A stretch of 64,000 nt of DNA from Nitrospira sp. (GTDB lineage: Bacteria > Nitrospirota > Nitrospiria > Nitrospirales > Nitrospiraceae): assembly GCA_022226935.1 (NCBI GenBank), contig CP092081.1, positions 2,938,181 through 3,002,180 of the forward strand, in the 5' to 3' direction. A program made the position numbers and the translations under genes. Position 1 is the first letter of the stretch. Every line of letters starts with the position of its first letter. The notes beneath the pieces were generated by a model. It did no database searches. It saw only the letters and a list, made by a program, of their open reading frames with translations, and was not told the origin of the DNA. Shown one piece after another: positions 37,201 through 44,365 of the stretch.

Positions 37201-39024
37201 CCCTCCGAGGACTCCGCTCTGGAAGCAGAGGTGCCTGAATCGGCTGCATCCGCTCCAGCCGACGTCCCTGCGAGTGATGGATTACATATTCTTTGGGAGG
37301 ATGCCTCGTCAGCACCGACCCCGAAACCTTCTACCGGAAACATGCTGACTCGCTGGCTCAAAAAGCCTGCGGAACCTGTTGCCCCTGAAGTCAGCGCCGT
37401 TCCTCCAACGACTCCCGTTTCGGCTGAGCCTGTCGCGCCGCTCGCCTCACAGGCCGTGGAGGAATCAGTTCCTGCGGTAGTCGTGACGGAACTGCCGTAT
37501 GAACCCATCGAGCAGGCTCCGGCGGCGGTTGCAGAAGAGCCACCACATCGTCCCGCACGTATCCAACCTGCGGGGCCCGGCCTCTGGAACCGAATGGGTG
37601 AGGCAGCAGTTTCTTTGGTCGGTGCGGGGGTATCGACGACGCGATCACTCGTGGTCCTGATTCTGGCATTGGTCGGCCTCGTCCTGTTTGCAGTTGGGGG
37701 GACCATCGCTGCGGTGGTCCTGACGTGGCTGATACTCGAGGAGCAACCGAATGCAGCCTATCGCACGATGACGTCGGTGCCGCAACAGACTTTGCAAGAC
37801 TCCAGTAAAAATGGCTATCTCCTCTTACTCGGTCTCGCAGCTTCCGCAAGTCAGGATCCCGTGCAGGTTGGAATGGATCGACGGGTTGAAGGTGCCGACC
37901 GGGCATTCACGCATACCTGCCTGACCGGAGAAGGGTATTCGCCTGATGGAGGGCTCAGTGCCTCGGCCGACGCGGCGGGTAAGTGGATGAAGGCTGCCGA
38001 TCCGGCGTTGCAGATGCAGATGGATGTAAGCAGTGCCAAAACGTGGCTGTCGCAGGCCGAAGTCAGCCTGGGCCGCTACCGCCAATGGTTGAACAAGCCG
38101 TTTGAAGATGTGGGATACGGCCAGTCGATCAGTCCGAACTGCGGGCTCATTCTTCAGACGCATCGGCTGTACCTTGCCGACGGATTTGCGCAGGATCTGG
38201 ACACGGGATTCGGGCGGCTGGAAACCGATCTTACGGCCTGGCGGACGGTCTTGGGACAGGCGAAATCATTGCCGGTGAAAATGTTGGCCAGTGCAGCGAT
38301 GAACGACGACGCGATGATCATGGGCGGGCTCTTGCAGCGGCCGGATCTCGATGAACGATATGTCAGCCGAATGGCGAAATTGGCGAAGCCGTTAGAGCCA
38401 TCTGAACAATCGCTCCGTTGGCCGATGCAGAGCCAGTTTGTGTTGGCCACCAAGACGCTGGATGACGCGGTCAGCCAGAATCGGGCCGACACGCGTCCGT
38501 TCTATGGCGCCATCGCGGCAGCGTTGCCGTTGCCGAAGCAACGCCGGTTCAATGCCTACGCCGAATATTATGAGGCCGCCGGAAAAGCGACGGCCGACGG
38601 GCGGTATGCCGACCTGCCGAAGCTCTCCCAGTTTGTGCGTGTGGCTCCGTACAGCGTGAGCGACATGGTGATGAATCCGATCGAAGGTTTGGTCGGGGTG
38701 GACCCCATGCCCACATGGGAAATCTACGCGGGTCGGGTTCTGGAAACCGATGCGCGGTTGCGGTTGGTCTCGCTGCAGGCCTGGTTACGCCGGACGCCGC
38801 CGGAGCAGGACCTGCTGACGCGGTTAGCCAAGGCCGGCCAGGGGCTCTACGATCCCTTTACCGGGTTGCCCATGCTGGTCAATATGAAAAAAGGCATGCT
38901 CTACAGTGTCGGACTGGACCTCAAAGACAATGAAGCGCACGAGCGCCTTGATCTCGTGGCTCAGATCCCGTCTGTTGCCTGGGCCGGCGGAAAAAAATCG
39001 GCCGATGCAGGCAAATCCAAGTAG
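34246..39024 (+). CDS. 1592-residue TPR / disordered / single-pass membrane protein
   Basis: Starts at a GTG. Residues 1-30 are Lys-rich. About 30-190 read as TPR-like helical repeats (AITQMNAGKYGRASSALKDL, EARRLFATLHLRLGSL). About 195-1120 is a Pro/Glu/Ala/Ser-rich, probably disordered linker with a recurring PMPW[ED]QVE-like motif (residues 222, 368, 438, 507, 660; degenerate forms at 581 and 1015). A single hydrophobic helix (about 1135-1160) follows, then a soluble C-terminal domain of about 430 residues with NGYLLLLGLAA and DPVQVG. No signal peptide, so TPR inside and C-domain outside is most likely. The layout recalls FimV/HubP-type pole organisers, but I know no exact family. Confidence 0.85.
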   Translation: MRSDKKPPLKSDKKVPPKVQKKGSLGYNKKSALLEDAITQMNAGKYGRASSALKDLLALDPLNAEARRLFATLHLRLGSLMSARTAFESLAREAMERQDYWLAESLLREYLTAGPRYVPFLEMLGRVYEEKGDVMAAVAEYGKAVEVLLEDPDSEKPNHPSELFARIRSIAPGSPVAFRLAAMFDTVTGQVLQVAPQPAVPAQEHESPQAAAAEAPADGVAPMPWEQMEPLQADVPVAQAPSSPLEEPPTTTVVEPAMSSALPVEAVAAGGPQKPEVDQSPVPETSELHPPLIPAEPDALSVPLVGSSEEPMKAAAESELPAMNPLPALTNEAEVAPAPVSLESPPANVALVEGGADPIAHAPSSPAPMPWDQVEEIAVVIPPASASQESTGSDVVPPVSPEPEVGPSVNVESVLPSMEPLAETGNQTLAPPPSTPTPMPWVQVEEEVIAIPPAASQVSAMPESSTAPTSETEGPSVPTSDPALQAIEVLSQSGSHPIVATPTTPVSMPWDQVEENPILIPPAAAPSASSVEEVAPESCEEKPLPPAIEAVSSGVEVPSRQAEAPAAPPSASSASEMTSSGLSWDEILAAVAAMQSTPAPVQSLPSAEPAQAPDRTVPEEPVPAVTAISDAVETTTVFSDAPSPEPSLDPGSASSTLSAPMPWEQVEVEDVTIPRQEPEPEFGSAPLAGEAIGNSGGMTLDSTLVLPASPETPEPATQVESPIVAAEPSAGSGEESGQGFRLLQSNEQEPHNNSLDHPAESPEATLAEKSPTLSEPEPSIGLPKEESAAVPLRLVESESIPAQAAGEPASVKAEPITEFTLAEMHVESIEKDSEPLPQVEHSLELIDAPEAMTPSEPAPVDEIVAAPVSSSSVEDQTISVAEPIALEAQDDQPAEPSPLESEPAPVLSLEPAAKSDEQAVVESLASDADVSLPELTDVQTAPVEESLPVSPPGLSAVVPTDESREIVQDPQAFEPVQSDQPVDMAPSEDSALEAEVPESAASAPADVPASDGLHILWEDASSAPTPKPSTGNMLTRWLKKPAEPVAPEVSAVPPTTPVSAEPVAPLASQAVEESVPAVVVTELPYEPIEQAPAAVAEEPPHRPARIQPAGPGLWNRMGEAAVSLVGAGVSTTRSLVVLILALVGLVLFAVGGTIAAVVLTWLILEEQPNAAYRTMTSVPQQTLQDSSKNGYLLLLGLAASASQDPVQVGMDRRVEGADRAFTHTCLTGEGYSPDGGLSASADAAGKWMKAADPALQMQMDVSSAKTWLSQAEVSLGRYRQWLNKPFEDVGYGQSISPNCGLILQTHRLYLADGFAQDLDTGFGRLETDLTAWRTVLGQAKSLPVKMLASAAMNDDAMIMGGLLQRPDLDERYVSRMAKLAKPLEPSEQSLRWPMQSQFVLATKTLDDAVSQNRADTRPFYGAIAAALPLPKQRRFNAYAEYYEAAGKATADGRYADLPKLSQFVRVAPYSVSDMVMNPIEGLVGVDPMPTWEIYAGRVLETDARLRLVSLQAWLRRTPPEQDLLTRLAKAGQGLYDPFTGLPMLVNMKKGMLYSVGLDLKDNEAHERLDLVAQIPSVAWAGGKKSADAGKSK
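34909..37296 (+). repeat. Recurrent MPW[ED]QVE motif in the disordered linker
   Basis: Cores of the motif start at 34909 (PMPWEQMEP), 35347 (PMPWDQVEE), 35557 (PMPWVQVEEE), 35764 (SMPWDQVEE), 36223 (PMPWEQVEVE), with relatives at 35986 (GLSWDEIL) and 37288 (ILWEDA). Spacing in the central part is about 70-79 residues, so the linker probably grew by repeat duplication. It may be a docking motif used several times. Confidence 0.7.
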
Positions 39025-39365
39025 TTCCTTCCGCCATTCCTTTCTCCGCCTCTCACCAAATACGTCGCCGCGTGGCTCTCATTACCGCGCTCCTGTCATG
39101 TCCGCATTCTGTCAACCGGAATGGTTCTCCTGCGTTGTAGCCAGAAGAAGCAATCCTCGCCTTGCAAAATGGCGGGCAGTGAGGGCGAGCCGGCTCTTCT
39201 GCTTCAGGACTCGTTTGGGCGTCGCGACCGGAGATTCCCCTTGGATTCTCTTGATTTCACCGTGTTTCAAGTCGAGAATCGGGCCGATCTCGGCCGATAC
39301 GAGGTCCATACGGTTGCCGCCTCTGGATCCTCTTCGGTCGATGACTGGGCAGATAGAAGACGAGC
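39025..39365. other. Intergenic gap with no supported gene
   Basis: About 340 bases between the giant protein gene and the ECF sigma gene. Small frames on both strands have no SD or family resemblance. It presumably carries the promoter of the sigma operon, but I could not identify a convincing -35/-10 pair. Confidence 0.5.
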
Positions 39366-39986
39366 ATGGGGATGAGCGGCCATTCCCCCATCGCCGTTCC
39401 TGGACAGCCAGGCCACCTGTGCCTGGGTGAGAGGGTGGCATCTCTGGATCAAACCCAGGCATTGGATCGGTTTCTGGCCGGGATTGAGCGGCGCGCATTC
39501 CGTATGGCGCATATTGCCACGGGGAATGAGGACGAGGCGCTGGATCTTGTCCAGGATGCCATGCTCAAGCTCGCGCAGAAGTATGCCCGGCGGCCTGAAG
39601 AAGAATGGGGCGCGCTGTTTCACTGCATTCTCCAGAGCCGCATTCGCGATTGGTATCGGCGGGAACGGGTGAGAAACCGCCTGCGGGAATTTTTTCGTGG
39701 GGCGCAGGATGATGACGAGGCGGAAGATCCGCTGGAGCAGATTCCCGATTCCATCACCCCGGCGCCGGATGGCGAGGTGCAGCGTAAGCGGGCCTGCGCG
39801 GAATTGGAGGTGGCTCTGCGCGCGTTACCGCTTCGTCAGCAACAGGCGTTTCTTCTGCGCATCTGGGAAGAGCTGGATGTGGCGCAAACGGCTCACGCGA
39901 TGGGGTGTTCCGAGGGCAGCGTCAAAACCCATTTGTTCCGAGCGTTGCAGGTGCTGCGCCAGCGATTGGGAGAACATTGGCCATGA
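39366..39986 (+). CDS. Second ECF RNA polymerase sigma factor
   Basis: A 206-residue ECF sigma with region 2 (GNEDEALDLVQDAMLKLAQK, EEEWGALFHCILQSRIRDWY) and region 4 (LPLRQQQAFLLRIWEELDVA, then MGCSEGSVKTHLFRALQVLR). The start is uncertain: ATG at 39366 is used, but the core begins near 39435. Its stop overlaps the next start by 4 bases (ATGA), so translation is coupled. Same gene set (sigma, DUF3619, unknown, DUF3106) is known from beta-proteobacteria, with no settled role. Confidence 0.9.
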   Translation: MGMSGHSPIAVPGQPGHLCLGERVASLDQTQALDRFLAGIERRAFRMAHIATGNEDEALDLVQDAMLKLAQKYARRPEEEWGALFHCILQSRIRDWYRRERVRNRLREFFRGAQDDDEAEDPLEQIPDSITPAPDGEVQRKRACAELEVALRALPLRQQQAFLLRIWEELDVAQTAHAMGCSEGSVKTHLFRALQVLRQRLGEHWP

Positions 39987-40339
39987 ACGAACGATCGGAC
40001 GAACAGCCGGATCCATTGGCAGCTGCGGCGAAGCGTCTTCTCGATCACCGCGTGCAGGAGCTCGATCGAAAGACGGTGTTGGCCCTCCAGCGTGCGCGGG
40101 TGAATGCCCTAAGCCGGTCCTCTACGCGCCGGCCTTGGCTGCAATGGGCCGGCGGTGTGGCCCTGGCCTCGATGGCCGCTCTGGCGGTGACGATGTGGCT
40201 GTGGCAGGCGAATGGTGCCAACCATTCGCATTTGCTGTTGGAAGATCTCGAACTGATGCAATCACCGGAAAATCTGGAATTGTCCGAAGACCTCGAATTT
40301 TACGATTGGCTGGCCGATGGTACCGCCGCGACCGGCTAG
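39983..40339 (+). CDS. DUF3619-like membrane protein, likely sigma-factor partner
   Basis: A 118-residue protein with a hydrophilic N-terminus (RRPWLQWAGG boundary), one hydrophobic helix GVALASMAALAVTMWLW, and a short acidic tail (MQSPENLELSEDLEFYDWL). It starts inside the stop of the sigma gene (ATGA). Position and shape fit DUF3619, seen downstream of ECF sigma genes. It would be an anti-sigma factor by placement: cytoplasmic sigma-binding part, membrane anchor, periplasmic acidic tail. No zinc finger seen. Confidence 0.78.
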   Translation: MNERSDEQPDPLAAAAKRLLDHRVQELDRKTVLALQRARVNALSRSSTRRPWLQWAGGVALASMAALAVTMWLWQANGANHSHLLLEDLELMQSPENLELSEDLEFYDWLADGTAATG

Positions 40340-40643
40340 CGCAGGACTCATGATCCTGTTCTGCTTGGCCGTCGGGGTTACCGAAGCGGAGCCGGCGTCG
40401 GCACCGCCGGCAGAAGAGCCGGATACCGAGTTGCTTGATTTCCTGGGCAGCTGGCAGGATGAGGATGGACATTGGGTCGATCCCTTTACCGTCACCAATG
40501 ATCAAAACTCGAAGCCCTCTGTGGAACCAAAACCGAATCGCAGCGGGATGTCCCCGGAAGCCCAGAAGCCCGTGCCAGAGATACCGTCACCGTCTGCTCA
40601 AGATCGCCCGCGCAACCCCCTAAGGATGCAAACCGGCCCATGA
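40317..40643 (+). CDS. Small exported acidic protein in the sigma/DUF3106 operon
   Basis: A 108-residue protein whose start overlaps the upstream gene by 23 bases. Signal-like hydrophobic stretch AGLMILFCLAVGVTEAEP, then acidic EEPDTELLDFLGSWQDEDGH WVDP-like segment and a Pro/Ser-rich tail. It has no recognised domain. The phrase LLDFLGSWQDEDGHWVDP resembles a short motif that could dock to a partner. It is followed by the DUF3106 gene with a 4-base overlap. Confidence 0.65.
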   Translation: MVPPRPASAGLMILFCLAVGVTEAEPASAPPAEEPDTELLDFLGSWQDEDGHWVDPFTVTNDQNSKPSVEPKPNRSGMSPEAQKPVPEIPSPSAQDRPRNPLRMQTGP

Positions 40644-41143
40644 ACGTGTTGGTGGGAATCATGGCAGTGTTCCTCGCGTTGTCGCCTGCCTGGGCGCAAG
40701 GTGACCAGGCCGGGGTTTCCTGGAGCCAGCTCAGTCCAGGCGAACAGCAATTGTTGCAGCGGTTCAGCGACAACTGGGATCAGTTACCCCCGCGAAAACA
40801 GCAACGCTTGCGGAAGGGAGCGCAGCAGTGGGGCACGATGACGCCCGAGGAGCGTCAGGAAGCCAAGCAGCGGTTCAAAGAATGGCGGTCGCTTCCACCG
40901 GAACAACGACAGCAATTGCGTGAGCGGTATCAGCAGTTCCGCCAATTGCCGCCTGAACAGCGCGAATCGGTGCGGAATGCCCGCCGATGGTTCCGATCAC
41001 TGCCTCCCGAGCAGCGGAAGGAGTTGCGGGAAAAGTTTCAGAAGATGTCCCCCGAGGAGCGGCGTGCCTATCGGCGGGAACTTCGTCGTCAGTATGGCGG
41101 CAGTGGTGGCGGGCAGCCGCCTGGTGGAAGCGCCGGTCAGTAA
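40640..41143 (+). CDS. DUF3106 periplasmic helical repeat protein
   Basis: A 167-residue exported protein (signal MNVLVGIMAVFLALSPAWAQ). The mature part is built of short repeated helices with PPEQR-type links: SLPPEQRQQLRERYQQFRQL, PPEQRESVRNARRWFRSLPP, and so on, ending in a Gly-rich tail. This is DUF3106, rich in Gln/Arg/Glu, probably an extended helical surface, similar in style to Spy/CpxP-like chaperones (inference). Last gene of the ECF operon. The 3' end overlaps the convergent GGDEF gene by 7 bases. Confidence 0.82.
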   Translation: MNVLVGIMAVFLALSPAWAQGDQAGVSWSQLSPGEQQLLQRFSDNWDQLPPRKQQRLRKGAQQWGTMTPEERQEAKQRFKEWRSLPPEQRQQLRERYQQFRQLPPEQRESVRNARRWFRSLPPEQRKELREKFQKMSPEERRAYRRELRRQYGGSGGGQPPGGSAGQ

Positions 41144-42120
41144 CCTTCCGGCGAGGCCATACCTTGTGATGCGTCAGTCGCCTCTTTTCGATGATCCTTC
41201 ACATACACGCTGCCGGGCTGGCTTTTGGCGATTTTTTTGAGCTCGGAGGCAATCTTGCTGACATCACCTGGGTGAGTAATGGCCCGATGTTCGTTGGTAA
41301 CCACGGCAATGGACAGGCTCATGAGAGGGAACCGCTCGTGGTTGCCGCGCCGGTCGATAGAGTCGATAAATCCCTTGCCGCGATCGTCGGGATCGTAGAA
41401 GTCCGGAATGACCAAGTCGAAGCGTTTGATCAGCGTCTGACAAATGGCTTCGATGGTGGCCGGCGCGCTCATAAAGACAAAATCGTCTCCACCCACATGA
41501 CCCACGAATCCGTCGGTTCCCGCCAGTTCACTGACGACCGTGGTGAGAATGCGGCAGGTCACCACCAGGACTTCATCGCCGCGCGCATACCCATAGCGGT
41601 CGTTGAACGATTTGAAATTGTCGAGATCCAGATAGGCCAGGGCGAAGGGGGTGCCGCTTTCAATGCGCGCCGTGGTTTCGTGGAGAATCGTGCTGTTGCC
41701 CGGCAGCCGCGTGAGAGGATTGGCGTCGAGCGACCGTTCAAGGCGGCTGAGACAGAGGCGCACCCGTTGTGGCACTTCCTCGGGCCGATAGGGCACGGCG
41801 ATATAGTCGTCGACGCCGAGCGCCGCCCAATCCACATCATTGACCCGGCTTTCCCGAATCAGAATGATCACCGGCAGCCGGCCGAGAAAGGGATCCGCGC
41901 GCAACTCCCTCGCCAGGGTATCCGCCGACCGTCCATTCGTCCCTTCGGCTGCCAACACGAGGCAAGGAGGATCATGCACCAATTCATGGAGCGCCAGCCG
42001 CCCCGCATCGGCCACGACGACACTGAATCCCGAACGGCTGAGTCCTGCGGTCAGCCGTTCGATTTCGACGGGGTCGTTGTGCAGCAGCAGGATACGTCGA
42101 TTGGAAGGGGACCCGCTCAT
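41137..42120 (-). CDS. Pseudo-receiver / GGDEF-family protein
   Basis: A 327-residue protein. The N-terminal receiver-like half has ILLLHNDPVEIERLTAGLSR, but the phospho-acceptor Asp is absent (LVLAAEG at the usual place) and the conserved Lys of the loop before helix 5 is not kept (DDYIAVPYRP), so it is a pseudo-receiver. The C-terminal half is a GGDEF domain with LTRLPGNSTILHE, FALAYLDLDNFKSFNDRYG, RGDEVL and a GGDDF signature (HVGGDDFVFM) in place of GGDEF. Such a variant may make c-di-GMP, or only bind GTP. Third gene of an operon with ATGA overlap to the HDOD gene. Confidence 0.88.
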   Translation of the reverse strand: MSGSPSNRRILLLHNDPVEIERLTAGLSRSGFSVVVADAGRLALHELVHDPPCLVLAAEGTNGRSADTLARELRADPFLGRLPVIILIRESRVNDVDWAALGVDDYIAVPYRPEEVPQRVRLCLSRLERSLDANPLTRLPGNSTILHETTARIESGTPFALAYLDLDNFKSFNDRYGYARGDEVLVVTCRILTTVVSELAGTDGFVGHVGGDDFVFMSAPATIEAICQTLIKRFDLVIPDFYDPDDRGKGFIDSIDRRGNHERFPLMSLSIAVVTNEHRAITHPGDVSKIASELKKIAKSQPGSVYVKDHRKEATDASQGMASPEGY

Positions 42121-42953
42121 AGATAGTCGTCAATGGTTTGGAATTCTTCCGTGGCTTGCGCGAGGCTCTGCGAGAGACTTTGAGCATCGAGGCCGACGAG
42201 ATCCCAGGCCTGATGGGAGAGCGGAGGGACGAGGTCGTCGCCGGGATTGCCGCAGGCGAGACCCTTTACCAGCACATCGGCGACATGGACGATGGCGGTT
42301 TGCAGCTTCGCCTCTTGAGCTGCCGACGGCATATGGTGATGGAGAATTGGCTCGCGCAAACTGGTCGGCAGATGCCAGGCGGTGGCCAGCCATCCGCCGA
42401 CGTCGGCATGGGTGACGGCAAATAATTCCTGTTCGGTTTCCATGAGCGATTGGGAGCGGTCCTTCGTGGCGGCCGTGATCTGCTGGCCGACGTCAGGCCA
42501 TTTCACGTAGAGCACGACCTTGCCGATATCGTGGAGCAGTCCGCCGACAAACACCTCTTCAGGATTCTTCATCCCGGCCTTCGCGCCCAGGATATGTGCC
42601 GTGATGGCGACCCCCAGCGAGTGGCGCCACAGGTCGTTCATGCCGGCGTTTTTCATCATGTCGAACGCGGTGGCGCAGAGCGTGAGGCCCTTGACGACAC
42701 TCAGACCCAGAACCACGACTGCATGGGCCACCGAGGCGATGCGCGAGGGAAATCCGTAGAACGGCGAATTGGCCAACCGCAACACCTTGGCGGACAGCAC
42801 TTGGTCTTTTTCGATCAGGGCGCCGATTTCCTCGGCCGAAACATTGGGGCGGCCGATCATCGACGCCAGTTTCTGGACGACATGGGGCAGGGTCGGCAAT
42901 TCGCCGACCTGCTCGATGCGTCGCCGGAGATCGACGTTGGCCGAGGGCTTCAT
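42117..42953 (-). CDS. HDOD-domain signalling protein
   Basis: A 278-residue protein with LPTLPHVVQKLASMIGRPNV, LIEKDQVLSAKVLRLANSPF, GFPSRIASVAHAVVVLGL, the HDIGK motif in LLHDIGKVVL, and the late HADVGGWLATAWHLP. HDOD proteins are HD-like regulators that often connect to c-di-GMP or chemotaxis without strong enzyme activity. Start at 42953 fits the ATGA overlap with the upstream gene; a longer frame to 43034 is open but would overlap more. It ends 4 bases into the GGDEF gene start. Confidence 0.88.
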   Translation of the reverse strand: MKPSANVDLRRRIEQVGELPTLPHVVQKLASMIGRPNVSAEEIGALIEKDQVLSAKVLRLANSPFYGFPSRIASVAHAVVVLGLSVVKGLTLCATAFDMMKNAGMNDLWRHSLGVAITAHILGAKAGMKNPEEVFVGGLLHDIGKVVLYVKWPDVGQQITAATKDRSQSLMETEQELFAVTHADVGGWLATAWHLPTSLREPILHHHMPSAAQEAKLQTAIVHVADVLVKGLACGNPGDDLVPPLSHQAWDLVGLDAQSLSQSLAQATEEFQTIDDYL

Positions 42954-43285
42954 GTGGCCGGAGGCGCCTCCTGGTGGTCGGCTACCCCATGTGTCGTCCG
43001 AAGCTGCAGGCGGATCGCTTCGCGAATCTGGCATTGAATCGGATCATCGATCACACGGCGGAAGCGGTGGTCCAGCTCGGCTTCCAATTCGGCAAGGGTT
43101 TTTCCGCTGGCGTCGCCGACATCGCCCTCGACATAGACAGATGTGAGGCCAAGGCGTTGGAGTCGAGAGAGGGTCGCCTCGTCCAATTCAGCGCCGGCAG
43201 GAAGGACCACCAGTCCCGTGTTGTTGGTAACCGGCTTGGCGAGGATCATTCCCGGTGTGAGTTCTTCGATCACGACGCGTTTCAT
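42950..43285 (-). CDS. HD-GYP-associated N-terminal-like domain protein
   Basis: A 111-residue protein with MKRVVIEELTPGMILAKPVT, GLVVLPAGAELDEATLSRL and LGLTSVYVEGD. This looks like the small beta domain (DUF3391-like) found in front of HD-GYP phosphodiesterases, here encoded alone. The C-terminal part is helical and basic (HRFRRVIDDPIQCQIREAIR). It is first in the three-gene operon, overlapping the HDOD gene by 4 bases. A stand-alone module of this kind might act as an adaptor. Confidence 0.75.
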   Translation of the reverse strand: MKRVVIEELTPGMILAKPVTNNTGLVVLPAGAELDEATLSRLQRLGLTSVYVEGDVGDASGKTLAELEAELDHRFRRVIDDPIQCQIREAIRLQLRTTHGVADHQEAPPAT

Positions 43286-43453
43286 GTGCGACTCTCGTGT
43301 CTCTTCGAGTCCTTGATCGGGAGGGCCGATACGCGCAGTCGCCCGTCAGAACCCGAGGATAGCTCTTTGGGCTGTATCGGCTGAAACGTGATCGATCTTG
43401 AGCTGAAGGAAGGAGCTGTGTGGCGGGTTGGACGGTTCGTCTCAACAGTCTGC

Positions 43454-43482
43454 TTGACAGGACCAGGGACATTCCACAGAAT
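43454..43482 (+). promoter_or_regulatory. Candidate promoter of the AIM24-like gene
   Basis: TTGACA (43454-43459), 17-base spacer, CAGAAT (43477-43482). Perfect -35 and fair -10 within the divergent 239-base spacer; the AIM24-like ATG lies 42 bases beyond. Confidence 0.6.
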
Positions 43483-43524
43483 CGATCGCGTCATCAGGCT
43501 GAACGTTCATGAAGGGAGCGGGCG

Positions 43525-44208
43525 ATGAAGTGTGAAATTCTCTATCCGGGGGCCTTTCCCATGGTGCGGGTGTATCTGGATGCCAGTGAGACGGTCAAGG
43601 CCGAGTCGGGCGCCATGGTCGCCGCCTCGCCGACGATCGATATCGAGAGCAAGATGGAAGGCGGGTTTCTCGGAGCGCTTTCGCGGAAGATGTTGAGCGG
43701 CGAGAAATTTTTCTTCCAGACACTGCGAGCCAGCCGGGGAGCCGGAGAAGTCTTGCTGGCGCCGACCGTCCCCGGTGAAATCGTGCTGCTGGAGCTGGAC
43801 GGTGTGAATGAGTACATGGTGCAGAAAGACGGGTTTCTGGCCGGCGCAGAAGGCGTGAAGATCGAAAGCAAGATGCAAAGCCTGACACGCGGGTTGCTGG
43901 GAGGCGAAGGGTTTTTCATCTTGAAGATCGGCGGGACCGGCCAGTTGGTCCTCAACAGTTTCGGTGCCATCCATAAAATCGAACTGAAACCGAACGAAGA
44001 ATACATTGTGGACAACAGCCACCTCGTGGCCTGGAGCTCCACGACGACCTACAATATCGAAAAGGCCTCCTCGGGCTGGATTGCCAGCTTGACGTCGGGC
44101 GAAGGCTTGGTGTGCCGCTTCCGCGGACCGGGCGTCGTGTACATCCAAAGCCGGAATCCCGGCAGTTTTGGCAATTGGATCAGACAATTCATCCCCGTTT
44201 CCGAGTAG
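43525..44208 (+). CDS. AIM24 / TIGR00266 family protein
   Basis: A 227-residue beta-rich protein with KCEILYPGAFPMVRVYLD, ESGAMVAASPTIDIESKM, GEKFFFQTLRAS and GTGQLVLNSFGAIHKIEL, as in the AIM24/TIGR00266 family (double beta-helix related to the mitochondrial AIM24). Function in bacteria is not known. The GxGxxF turn regions repeat in two halves, giving pseudo-twofold symmetry. GAAGGGAG precedes the ATG. It is followed by a large hairpin and the M48 protease gene on the same strand. Confidence 0.9.
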   Translation: MKCEILYPGAFPMVRVYLDASETVKAESGAMVAASPTIDIESKMEGGFLGALSRKMLSGEKFFFQTLRASRGAGEVLLAPTVPGEIVLLELDGVNEYMVQKDGFLAGAEGVKIESKMQSLTRGLLGGEGFFILKIGGTGQLVLNSFGAIHKIELKPNEEYIVDNSHLVAWSSTTTYNIEKASSGWIASLTSGEGLVCRFRGPGVVYIQSRNPGSFGNWIRQFIPVSE

Positions 44209-44257
44209 CGGCTGAATGGCGGGCGCTGAAAACGCCTGCTAACTTTGTTCTCGGTTC

Positions 44258-44303
44258 GAAAAAATCCTCAACGTACCCCCGAGGGTACGCCTCCGGTTTT
44301 TTC
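44258..44303. terminator. Large bidirectional hairpin, terminator-like
   Basis: GAAAAAATCC (44258-44267), inner stem CGTACCC (44272-44278), loop CCGA, GGGTACG (44283-44289), outer GGTTTTTTC (44295-44303). The outer arms give A-runs on one side and T-runs on the other, so it can stop transcription in both directions. It sits between two same-strand genes, so it probably ends the AIM24-like message. It has the look of a family of dispersed intergenic elements; only one copy is seen in this window. Confidence 0.7.
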
Positions 44304-44365
44304 TCACCTGCGGCCGCGTTGGCCGCCGTTTTGAGCACCCGTGTGAAGAAGGTTGAGTACTGAAG

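Noticed and set aside
39112-39498. Small frames on both strands before the second ECF sigma gene
   Set aside because: No family resemblance or SD, and they overlap the sigma gene.
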